Shown here in pieces: positions 1-5,645 of a stretch of DNA of 10,161 nucleotides. The stretch lies in the NCBI GenBank assembly GCA_041621405.1, contig JBFKAV010000127.1:1-10161 (forward strand), in the 5' to 3' direction. Each line of letters starts with the position of its first letter. Position 1 is the stretch's first letter. The notes beneath the pieces were generated by a model that saw only the letters and a list, made by a program, of their open reading frames with translations, was not told the origin of the DNA and made no database searches. Source of the DNA: JBFKAV01 sp041621405 (GTDB lineage: Bacteria; Pseudomonadota; Alphaproteobacteria; Rhodobacterales; Rhodobacteraceae). The translations under genes were made by a program, and so were the position numbers.

Positions 1-1857
1 AGCCCCGAGGCGCACAAGGCGCTGAACGTGGCGATGAACCGGATCGGCGCCAAGTCGGATTCCGGCGAGGGCGGTGAGGACCCGAAGCACTACCACCCGG
101 AGCCGAACGGCGACAATCCGTCGGCCAAGATCAAGCAGGTGGCCAGCGGCAGGTTCGGCGTGACCGCCGAATACCTGAACCAGTGTCAGGAGCTGGAGAT
201 CAAGATCGCCCAGGGCGCCAAGCCCGGCGAGGGCGGGCAGATCCCCGGCTTCAAGGTCACCGAGATGATTGCGAAGCTGAGGCACGCCACGCCCGGCGTG
301 GCGCTGATCTCGCCGCCGCCGCACCACGACATCTACTCGATCGAGGACCTGGCGCAGCTGATCTACGACCTGAAACAGATCAATCCGCGCGCCAAGGTCA
401 CGGTGAAGCTGGTGGCGGCCTCGGGCGTCGGCACGATCGCCGCCGGCGTTGCCAAGGCCAAGGCCGATGTGATCCTGATCTCGGGCCATGTCGGCGGCAC
501 CGGCGCCTCGCCGGCGACCTCGATCAAGTATGCCGGCCTGCCGTGGGAGATGGGGCTGACCGAGGCGCATCAGGTTCTGGCGATGAACAAGCTCCGCGAG
601 CGGATCACGCTGAGGACCGACGGCGGGTTGCGCACCGGGCGCGACATCGTGATGGCGGCGATGATGGGGGCCGAGGAATACGGCGTCGGAACCGCCGCCC
701 TGATCGCCATGGGCTGCATCATGGTGCGCCAGTGCCATTCCAACACCTGCCCGGTCGGCGTCTGCACCCAGGACGAGCGGCTTCGCGCCAAGTTCACCGG
801 CACGGCGGACAAGGTCGTGAACCTGATCGGCTTCTACGCCCAGGAGGTGCGCGAGATCCTGGCCTCGATCGGGGCGCGGACGATGGACGAGATCATCGGC
901 CGGGCGGACCTGCTGACGCAGGTCAGCCGGGGCTCGGCACATCTCGACGACCTCGACCTCAATCCGTTGCTGATCACCGTCGATGGCGCAGACCGGATCA
1001 CCTACGACCGCACAAAGCCGAGGAACGCTGTGCCCGACACGCTGGACGCCGAAATCCTGCACGACGCGGCGCGGTTCTTCGAGGACGGCGAGAAGATGCA
1101 GCTCTCCTACGCCGTGCGAAACACCGACCGCACGATCGGCACCCGGGTCTCGAGCCACATCGTGCAGAAGTTCGGGATGCGGAACACGCTCCAGCCCGAC
1201 CACCTGACGGTGAAGCTGACCGGCTCCTGCGGCCAGTCGCTCGGCGCCTTCGCCGCGCCGGGGCTAAAGCTCGAAGTCTCGGGCGATGCCAACGACTACG
1301 TCGGCAAGGGGCTGTCCGGCGGCACCATCGTGGTGCGCCCGCCGATGCATTCGCCTCTGGAGGCCTCGGAGAACGTGATCATCGGCAACACCGTGCTCTA
1401 CGGCGCCACCGACGGCCACCTCTTCGCCGCCGGCCGCGCCGGCGAGCGCTTCGCGGTCCGCAACTCGGGCGCGAAGGTTGTGGTCGAGGGCGTCGGCTCG
1501 AACGGCTGCGAGTACATGACCGGTGGCGTGGCGGTGATCCTCGGCCGGATCGGCGCAAACTTCGGTGCCGGGATGACCGGTGGCATGGCCTATGTCTACG
1601 ACCCCGACGGCTCGGCGCAGGTCCTGATGAACATGGAGACGCTGGTGACCTGTGCGGTCACGGTTCCGCACTGGGAGGCCGAGCTCAGGGGACTTGTCGA
1701 GCGGCACCTCGCCGAGACCGGCAGCCGCAAGGCGGCGGCGATCCTGCAGCACTGGCAGGCCGAGCGGACGAAGTTCGTCCAGGTCTGCCCGAGGGAGATG
1801 TTGCCGCACCTGGCGCACCCGCTGACCGCCGACGCGGAGGCGATGCCGGCGGAGTGA
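1..1857 (+). CDS. gltB: Glutamate synthase (NADPH) large subunit, C-terminal part
   Basis: The reading frame is open from base 1 to the TGA at 1855-1857, so the gene enters from the left edge and about 618 residues of the C-terminal part are visible (the family is about 1500 residues). GOGAT large subunit makes glutamate from glutamine and 2-oxoglutarate in the cytoplasm together with the small subunit GltD. The visible part starts in the FMN/synthase domain (the stretch PGEGGQIPG and the glycine-rich ISGHVGGTGASP are typical). The [3Fe-4S] cysteines appear as C-x5-C-x4-C in GCIMVRQCHSNTCPVG, residues about 239, 245 and 250 of the fragment, the first Cys codon being at 715. After about residue 370 comes the GXGXG beta-helix domain (GSCGQSLGAF, GLSGGTIVV, GGVAVILG). 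No gltD is visible; downstream is a convergent gene. Identity is very secure; the N-terminal glutaminase domain lies outside the window. Confidence 0.97.
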   Translation, partial: SPEAHKALNVAMNRIGAKSDSGEGGEDPKHYHPEPNGDNPSAKIKQVASGRFGVTAEYLNQCQELEIKIAQGAKPGEGGQIPGFKVTEMIAKLRHATPGVALISPPPHHDIYSIEDLAQLIYDLKQINPRAKVTVKLVAASGVGTIAAGVAKAKADVILISGHVGGTGASPATSIKYAGLPWEMGLTEAHQVLAMNKLRERITLRTDGGLRTGRDIVMAAMMGAEEYGVGTAALIAMGCIMVRQCHSNTCPVGVCTQDERLRAKFTGTADKVVNLIGFYAQEVREILASIGARTMDEIIGRADLLTQVSRGSAHLDDLDLNPLLITVDGADRITYDRTKPRNAVPDTLDAEILHDAARFFEDGEKMQLSYAVRNTDRTIGTRVSSHIVQKFGMRNTLQPDHLTVKLTGSCGQSLGAFAAPGLKLEVSGDANDYVGKGLSGGTIVVRPPMHSPLEASENVIIGNTVLYGATDGHLFAAGRAGERFAVRNSGAKVVVEGVGSNGCEYMTGGVAVILGRIGANFGAGMTGGMAYVYDPDGSAQVLMNMETLVTCAVTVPHWEAELRGLVERHLAETGSRKAAAILQHWQAERTKFVQVCPREMLPHLAHPLTADAEAMPAE

Positions 1858-1875
1858 TCCATCAGCCTCCCCCTC

Positions 1876-1917
1876 GGAAGGCCAAATTGCCGCCCCTTCG
1901 GGGCGGAGCCTCCTTCC
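1876..1917. terminator. Nested hairpin after gltB, possible terminator
   Basis: An inner 7-bp stem CCGCCCC/GGGGCGG (1890-1896 with 1900-1906, loop TTC) sits inside an outer stem GGAAGG/CCTTCC (1876-1881 with 1912-1917). It starts 18 bases after the gltB stop and lies between converging genes, where a terminator is expected. There is no clear T-run on either side, so it is not a textbook intrinsic terminator; it could act with Rho or simply protect the 3' end. Confidence 0.45.
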
Positions 1918-1943
1918 TCGCGCCTTCGCCTCCGGCGCGGGCG

Positions 1944-2038
1944 CTCAGGCGAGTGCAGGCATTGCCGTCAGCGACGGCCTGAGCCGAAGGCCCGGAGGGC
2001 CGCAGGCGAGGCAAGGGACTTGCGCCGCAGGCGCTCAG
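1944..2038. repeat. Cluster of short inverted and direct repeats between convergent genes
   Basis: This part of the gltB downstream spacer has several hairpins: CTCAGGC/GCCTGAG (1944-1950 with 1977-1983) enclosing GCCGTC-AGC-GACGGC (1964-1978), then GGCCC-GGA-GGGCC (1989-2001) and GCAAG-GGA-CTTGC (2011-2023). The decamer GCCGCAGGCG occurs twice (1999-2008 and 2024-2033), and GGCGCTCAG occurs at 1940-1948 and 2030-2038. No convincing gene is present in 1858-2049. It looks like a REP-type or terminator-type intergenic element; whether it is repeated elsewhere in the genome cannot be seen here. Confidence 0.4.
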
Positions 2039-2049
2039 TCGGATCGGGG

Positions 2050-2556
2050 TCAGAGCCGCGCCACGCCGACGACGTAGTTCCTGCCGTAGGCCTTCGCGCA
2101 TTTCGGGCAGGTGGTGTAGAAGAAATAGACGTCCGAGGGGGTGCCGCCCTTCGCGGCCACGCGTTCGCGCATCTCTTCAAGCCAGTGCCTGGCCTCAGGG
2201 TAGGGGCCCTCGAACACCTTGGTAATGAAGTCCCCCGAGAGCGTCGTCATTTCCTCGTCCTCGACCGGCTGGCTCACCGAGAACAGGTGCTCGCCCTGCC
2301 AGGGCGACGTGTCGTGGCTCAACACGATGGTGTCGTTCGGGTCGTAGGCGCCGGCGTCCATGATGTGTCCCTGCACGCGAGAGAAGACCCTGCCCATGTT
2401 GAGGGGTACGTGCAGCGCGCTCTTCGTGGTGGCGCGCAGGAATAGCTTGTCCTCGAAGTGCAGCTCCTGCCCGTCCCAGCCCTCGGGGTTGAATTTCGGG
2501 CAGCAGCCGGTGGTGTTGACGCTGTCGTCGTAGCGGGGAAGCTCGTTCGTCTGCAT
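2050..2556 (-). CDS. Conserved-looking hypothetical protein with CC and CxxC cysteines
   Basis: A 168-residue soluble protein that I do not recognise as a characterised family. The start chosen is the ATG complement at 2554-2556 (MQTNELPRY) because GGAAGGA lies 8 bases upstream; the same frame stays open to 2601 but those 15 residues lack such a site. It has four cysteines in two pairs: C18-C19 near the N-terminus (TTGCCPKF) and C150-C153 near the C-terminus (TTCPKCAKAYG), a layout that suits metal binding or a redox pair. The rest is mixed polar with several aromatic residues, no signal peptide and no membrane segment. It runs convergent to gltB and divergent from mtgA, so it is probably a single-gene unit. 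I have a vague memory of similar alphaproteobacterial proteins labelled only 'hydrolase', but no catalytic motif supports this. Confidence 0.85.
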   Translation of the reverse strand: MQTNELPRYDDSVNTTGCCPKFNPEGWDGQELHFEDKLFLRATTKSALHVPLNMGRVFSRVQGHIMDAGAYDPNDTIVLSHDTSPWQGEHLFSVSQPVEDEEMTTLSGDFITKVFEGPYPEARHWLEEMRERVAAKGGTPSDVYFFYTTCPKCAKAYGRNYVVGVARL

Positions 2557-2581
2557 CGGGCGCGTCCTTCCGGTTCGCCCG

Positions 2582-2587
2582 ATCCTA
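2582..2587 (-). promoter_or_regulatory. Possible -10 box for the 168-aa hypothetical gene
   Basis: On the minus strand TAGGAT reads at 2587-2582, 25 bases before the ATG and just upstream of the GGAAGGA ribosome binding site. It matches TATAAT at four of six positions. No good -35 hexamer lies 16-18 bases upstream; that position is touched by the 16-bp palindrome at 2609-2624, which could be an operator or activator site. Confidence 0.25.
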
Positions 2588-2608
2588 GCGCAGGCCGGCA
2601 CACGGCGG

Positions 2609-2624
2609 GTTGACGGCCGTCAAC
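2609..2624. promoter_or_regulatory. Perfect 16-bp palindrome in divergent promoter region
   Basis: GTTGACGGCCGTCAAC is fully self-complementary with no spacer. It lies between the divergent 168-aa hypothetical gene and mtgA, about 53 bases before the hypothetical gene's ATG and 60 before the mtgA start. Position and symmetry fit a binding site for a dimeric regulator; the cognate protein is not identifiable from this window. Chance palindromes of this length are rare in 10 kb, but GC-rich DNA raises the odds somewhat. Confidence 0.4.
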
Positions 2625-2646
2625 GGTCCGGGCCCGCCGGCGGCCC

Positions 2647-2677
2647 TTGACCCCGCCGCGCGGGGCGTGGCTAAGGT
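2647..2677 (+). promoter_or_regulatory. Possible mtgA promoter (leaderless or very short leader)
   Basis: TTGACC at 2647-2652 is a good -35 match. TAAGGT at 2672-2677 keeps the strongest -10 positions (T1, A2, T6), with a 19-base spacer; a 17-base alternative is GCTAAG at 2670. Either would start transcription at or close to the GTG at 2684. The same AAGG could instead serve as the ribosome binding site (7 bases before GTG), so the two readings compete. Confidence 0.3.
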
Positions 2678-2683
2678 GCCGGC

Positions 2684-3442
2684 GTGGCGAGATCGGGCAA
2701 GACGGCAGGCGCGGCGAGGAAGAAGCCGGGAAAGGCGGCGAGGGCGCCGGCGAAGCCGCGTGGGCGCGCGGGGCTCCTGTGGCGCCTGGCCCGTCGCGGC
2801 GCGAGAATCCTCGGCTGGACGCTTCTCGGCATGGCCCTGGTGGTGCTGCTCTTCGGCTTCGTCAATCCGCCGCTCACCCACACGATCTGGGCCGAAGGGC
2901 GCCGCCTGGGGCAGGTCGAGCGTGACTGGGTGCCGGCCGAGACCATCGCGCCGGTGATGCTGCGTTCGGCGGTGGCGGCGGAGGACGCGAATTTCTGCTG
3001 GCATTGGGGCTTCGACATGGCGGCGATTCGCAGCGCGATCGAGGAGGGCGCCACGCGCGGCGCCTCGACGATCAGCCAGCAGGTGGTGAAGAACGTGTTC
3101 CTCTGGCAGGGACGGAGCTGGGTCAGGAAGGCGCTCGAGGCGGTGCTGACGCCGATGGTCGAGGCGCTCTGGAGCAAGCGGCGGATTCTCGAGGTCTATA
3201 TCAACGTGGCAGAATTCGGCGAGGGCATCTTCGGCGTCGAGGCGGCGGCGCGGCACTACTATGGCGTCGCGGCCGCCGAGCTGTCGCCGCGGCAGGCGGC
3301 GCGGCTCGCGGTGCTGTTGCCGAACCCGAGGGGGCGCGACCCGAACGCGCTCTCCCCCTGGCTCAGGAGGCTGGCGGCGCGGGTGGCCGACGGGGCGGAG
3401 ACGATCCGCGCGGACGGGCGGGCGGCGTGCTTCGAGAGTTGA
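2684..3442 (+). CDS. mtgA: Monofunctional biosynthetic peptidoglycan transglycosylase
   Basis: A 252-residue GT51-family enzyme that polymerises lipid II into glycan strands at the outer face of the inner membrane. It has a Lys/Arg-rich cytoplasmic tail (residues 1-40), one membrane segment (about 42-60), and then the glycosyltransferase domain. The family motifs are clear: AVAAEDANF with catalytic Glu100, GASTISQQ (127-134) with the following QVVKNVFL, the RRILEVYIN motif (166-174) with AEFG and Glu177, and the HYYG/ELSPRQAARLA region (191-209). There is no transpeptidase domain, and the length fits MtgA rather than a class A PBP. The start is GTG at 2684, preceded by TAAGG at 7 bases. The next gene starts 52 bases downstream on the same strand, so the two may be cotranscribed. 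Confidence 0.95.
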   Translation: MARSGKTAGAARKKPGKAARAPAKPRGRAGLLWRLARRGARILGWTLLGMALVVLLFGFVNPPLTHTIWAEGRRLGQVERDWVPAETIAPVMLRSAVAAEDANFCWHWGFDMAAIRSAIEEGATRGASTISQQVVKNVFLWQGRSWVRKALEAVLTPMVEALWSKRRILEVYINVAEFGEGIFGVEAAARHYYGVAAAELSPRQAARLAVLLPNPRGRDPNALSPWLRRLAARVADGAETIRADGRAACFES

Positions 3443-3494
3443 AATCCGTTCGCGGGGGCGGCATGACGGTCGCGTCGCTGTCCGAGGCCCGCGC

Positions 3495-4160
3495 ATGAAC
3501 CGGCTCTACCACTTCGCCCTGTCGCCCTTCTGCCGCAAGGTGCGGCTGGTGCTGGCCGAGAAGAAGATCGAGGTGGAGCTGATCGACGAGCGCTACTGGG
3601 AACGCGGCGCCGAGTTCCTCAGGCGGAACCCGGCCGGCAAGGTGCCGGTGCTGCGGCTCAACGGCAAGGTGATGTCGGAGAGCCAGGCGATCGCAGAGTA
3701 CGTCGAGGAATCGCAGCCCGAGCCTCCGCTGATGCCGAGGCGGGCGGAGGACCGCTACGAGGTGCGGCGCCTCGTCGGCTGGTTCGACGACAAGTTCCAC
3801 GCCGAGGTCACCTCGAAGCTGCTCTACGAACGGGTGAACAAGAAGGTGATGGGCCAGGGCTATCCGGAAAGTGCCAACGTCAAGGCCGGGGCGAAGGCGA
3901 TTAAGTATCACCTCGACTACATGGGCTGGCTCCTCGACCAGCGGCGCTGGCTTGCCGGCGATGCGATGAGTCTCGCCGACTTCGCGGCGGCGGCGCACCT
4001 GAGCTGCCTCGACTACATCTCCGACGTGGACTGGACCCGAAGCGCGACGGTCAAGGATTGGTACGCCAAGATCAAGTCGCGGCCGGCGTTCCGGGCGATC
4101 CTGGCCGACCAGGTGCCGGGGTTCCCGCCGCCGGCGCATTACGCCGACCTGGATTTCTGA
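3495..4160 (+). CDS. Glutathione S-transferase family protein
   Basis: A 221-residue cytoplasmic GST-fold protein. The N-terminal thioredoxin-like domain (residues 1-78) has SPFCRKVRL with Ser10 and Cys13 at the catalytic position, the cis-proline loop KVPVL (Pro51), and ESQAI (Glu62-Ser63), which normally binds the gamma-glutamyl part of glutathione. The helical C-terminal domain ends with the usual LADFAAAAHLSCLDY motif. The Ser/Cys active site allows conjugation, thiol transfer or dehydroascorbate-type activity; the substrate cannot be read from sequence. The ATG at 3495 follows CGAGG and overlaps the stop of an 11-codon mini-ORF (3463-3498). It lies between mtgA and queG; from memory this neighbourhood recurs in related bacteria, but no functional link is known to me. 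Confidence 0.9.
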   Translation: MNRLYHFALSPFCRKVRLVLAEKKIEVELIDERYWERGAEFLRRNPAGKVPVLRLNGKVMSESQAIAEYVEESQPEPPLMPRRAEDRYEVRRLVGWFDDKFHAEVTSKLLYERVNKKVMGQGYPESANVKAGAKAIKYHLDYMGWLLDQRRWLAGDAMSLADFAAAAHLSCLDYISDVDWTRSATVKDWYAKIKSRPAFRAILADQVPGFPPPAHYADLDF

Positions 4161-4170
4161 GCCGCGAGGC

Positions 4171-4226
4171 CAGGGGGTTTTCCACCCCCCGGACCCCCCG
4201 AAGGTATTTCGGACAAGAGGAAGAGG
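4171..4226 (+). repeat. Rhodobacterales-type intergenic hairpin element, copy 1
   Basis: The stem GGGGG/CCCCC (4173-4177 with 4185-4189, loop TTTTCCA) is followed by a second C-run (4194-4199), the block GAAGGTATTTCGG (4200-4212) and a purine tail ending AAGAGG (4221-4226). This order (GC hairpin, C-run, GTATTT, purines) resembles a very common Rhodobacterales intergenic element as I remember it. It follows the GST stop by 10 bases and could terminate that transcript. Its purine tail also supplies the Shine-Dalgarno sequence of queG. A related block occurs in opposite orientation at 8441-8520. Confidence 0.5.
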
Positions 4227-4227
4227 C

Positions 4228-5280
4228 TTGGGGGAAACGCTGAAAGCCCGGCTGGTCGCGGAAGCGGAGGCGTTTGGATTCGCCGGCTGCCGGATCACCC
4301 GGCCTGACGCGATTCCCGAGGCGGCCGGGCGGCTTGATGCCTTCGTCGCAGCCCGACGGCACGGGCAGATGGGCTGGATGGAAGAGCGGATGGCCTGGCG
4401 CGGGGACCCGGCGGCGCTCTGGCCCGAGGCGCGGTCGGTGGTGATGCTGGCCGAGCCCTACGAGCCCGGGCACGAACCGCTGGCGGTTCTGGAGCGGCGC
4501 GACCGGGGGGTGATCTCGGTCTATGCCCAGGGGGCGGATTACCACGACCCGGTGAAGAAGCGGCTGAAGCGGCTCGGGCGGTGGCTGATCGCCGAGGCGG
4601 CGCGCGGGGGCGTACCCTGCGAGATCAAGGTCTTCGTCGACACCGCGCCGGTGATGGAGAAACCGCTGGCAGAGGCCGCGGGTCTCGGCTGGCAGGGCAA
4701 GCACACGAACCTGCTGTCGCGGAGCCTCGGCAACTGGTTCTTCCTCGGTGCGATCTTTACCACGCTCGAGCTTCCGCCCGACCCGCCCGAGAGGGAGCAT
4801 TGCGGCTCCTGCACCGCCTGCCTCGATATCTGCCCGACCGGCGCCTTCCCGGCGCCCTGGCAGCTCGATGCGCGGCTCTGCATCTCCTACCTCACCATCG
4901 AGCATAGGGGCCCGGTGGAGGAACGGCTGCGGCCGCTTCTCGGCAACCGGATCTTCGGTTGCGACGATTGTCTTGCCGTCTGCCCCTGGAACAAGTTCGC
5001 GGCCCGGGCGAGAGAGACCCGCTACGCCGCGCGGGAGGCCGAGCCGCCCCGCCTGGCCGAGTTGGCGGCGCTGGACGACGCCGGGTTCCGGGCGCGGTTC
5101 GCCGGCAGCGCGGTCAAGCGAATCGGGCGCGACCGCTTCGTGCGGAACGTGCTCTACGCGATCGGCAACTCGGGCGATCCGGCGCTGCGGCCCGTGGCCG
5201 CGCGGCTCGTGGAAGACCCCGACGCCGCGGTGGCCGATGCGGCGCTCTGGGCCGTGGCCCGGCTTGCGGGCGGTCGCTGA
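4228..5280 (+). CDS. queG: Epoxyqueuosine reductase (cobalamin-dependent)
   Basis: A 350-residue cytoplasmic enzyme that reduces epoxyqueuosine to queuosine at position 34 of certain tRNAs, the last step of queuosine synthesis, using cobalamin and two [4Fe-4S] clusters. The catalytic Asp138 lies in KVFVDTAPVMEKPLAE, followed by GLGWQGKHTN. Cluster cysteines are C192-x2-C195-x2-C198-x3-C202 (CGSCTACLDICP), C218 (CISYLTIE), and C245-x2-C248-x3-C252 (CDDCLAVCPWNKF). The C-terminus has a HEAT-like repeat (RNVLYAIGNSGDPAL) used for tRNA binding in the family. The only in-frame start near the homologous N-terminus is TTG at 4228, with AAGAGG 7 bases upstream inside the intergenic element. The family is well conserved and the identity is secure. 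Its B12 need is noteworthy given the B12 riboswitch 2.6 kb downstream. Confidence 0.96.
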   Translation: MGETLKARLVAEAEAFGFAGCRITRPDAIPEAAGRLDAFVAARRHGQMGWMEERMAWRGDPAALWPEARSVVMLAEPYEPGHEPLAVLERRDRGVISVYAQGADYHDPVKKRLKRLGRWLIAEAARGGVPCEIKVFVDTAPVMEKPLAEAAGLGWQGKHTNLLSRSLGNWFFLGAIFTTLELPPDPPEREHCGSCTACLDICPTGAFPAPWQLDARLCISYLTIEHRGPVEERLRPLLGNRIFGCDDCLAVCPWNKFAARARETRYAAREAEPPRLAELAALDDAGFRARFAGSAVKRIGRDRFVRNVLYAIGNSGDPALRPVAARLVEDPDAAVADAALWAVARLAGGR

Positions 5281-5325
5281 ATTTTCGGGCAGTGACAAGC
5301 GGTGCGGCGCCGGAAATGCGCCATG

Positions 5326-5340
5326 TCATGGATTCCATGA
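5326..5340. promoter_or_regulatory. Perfect 15-bp palindrome upstream of small gene
   Basis: TCATGGA-T-TCCATGA has 7-bp arms around one base, 58 bases before the ATG of the 63-aa gene. It overlaps a weak candidate -35 (TGGATT, 5329-5334), with CATAGT at 5352-5357 as a possible -10 after a 17-base spacer. The arrangement fits an operator over a promoter; both the promoter and the regulator are guesses. Confidence 0.35.
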
Positions 5341-5397
5341 ACCGGTTTGTGCATAGTGGCTTACCCGATCTCACAAGGGAGGCAAGGAAGACCAGCT

Positions 5398-5589
5398 ATG
5401 GCCAAGCACGTTGCCGACAAGCCGCAGGCCCCGGAGCAGGGCGGACGGCTCAAGCGCTACACGGAAATCGAGCGCGACGAAGGGGCGCACGAGCAGACCG
5501 AGAAACTGCAGAAGCGTCCGAAAGGCGAGCGCGACGACGCGCGGCGGACCAAGGAGTTCCTGCGGATCGACCGCGGCAAGCGGACCTGA
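5398..5589 (+). CDS. Small highly charged hypothetical protein (63 aa)
   Basis: The ATG at 5398-5400 has AAGGA 9 bases upstream (5384-5388); the frame stays open further 5' but without a better site. The product is 63 residues and close to half Lys, Arg, Glu and Asp, with only a few hydrophobic residues (for example LKRYTEIERDEGAHEQ, then TKEFLRIDRGKR). There is no signal peptide or membrane segment and no cysteine. It is probably disordered or helical when bound. I do not recognise the family. It sits between queG and a secreted sugar dehydrogenase, 56 bases before the latter, with its own candidate operator. Composition is reminiscent of small stress or nucleoid-associated proteins, but this is only a resemblance. 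Confidence 0.7.
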   Translation: MAKHVADKPQAPEQGGRLKRYTEIERDEGAHEQTEKLQKRPKGERDDARRTKEFLRIDRGKRT

Positions 5590-5645
5590 GACGAGGACCC
5601 GCGCCGGGCCCGCCCCGGACCGGGCGCCGGCAGGGGGAGAGCGCC

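Noticed and set aside
183..1982. Long plus-strand frame inside gltB (599 codons)
   Set aside because: It is out of frame with an unmistakable GltB protein and its product is an Arg/Gly/Asp-rich shadow sequence.
4072..5298. Long open frame on the minus strand opposite queG (408 codons)
   Set aside because: It lies wholly against a gene with clear catalytic and iron-sulfur motifs, is rich in Arg/Pro/Gly as expected for an antisense frame of GC-rich DNA, and shows no domain pattern.
5601..5627. Possible hairpin between the small gene and the sugar dehydrogenase (GCGCC/GGCGC, GCCCG/CGGGC)
   Set aside because: Stems are only five base pairs in very GC-rich DNA with no T-run; not distinguishable from chance.
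4959..5645. Upstream extension of the sugar dehydrogenase frame
   Set aside because: It would run through queG and the small gene in other frames; the ATG at 5646 has a good ribosome binding site and gives a signal peptide.
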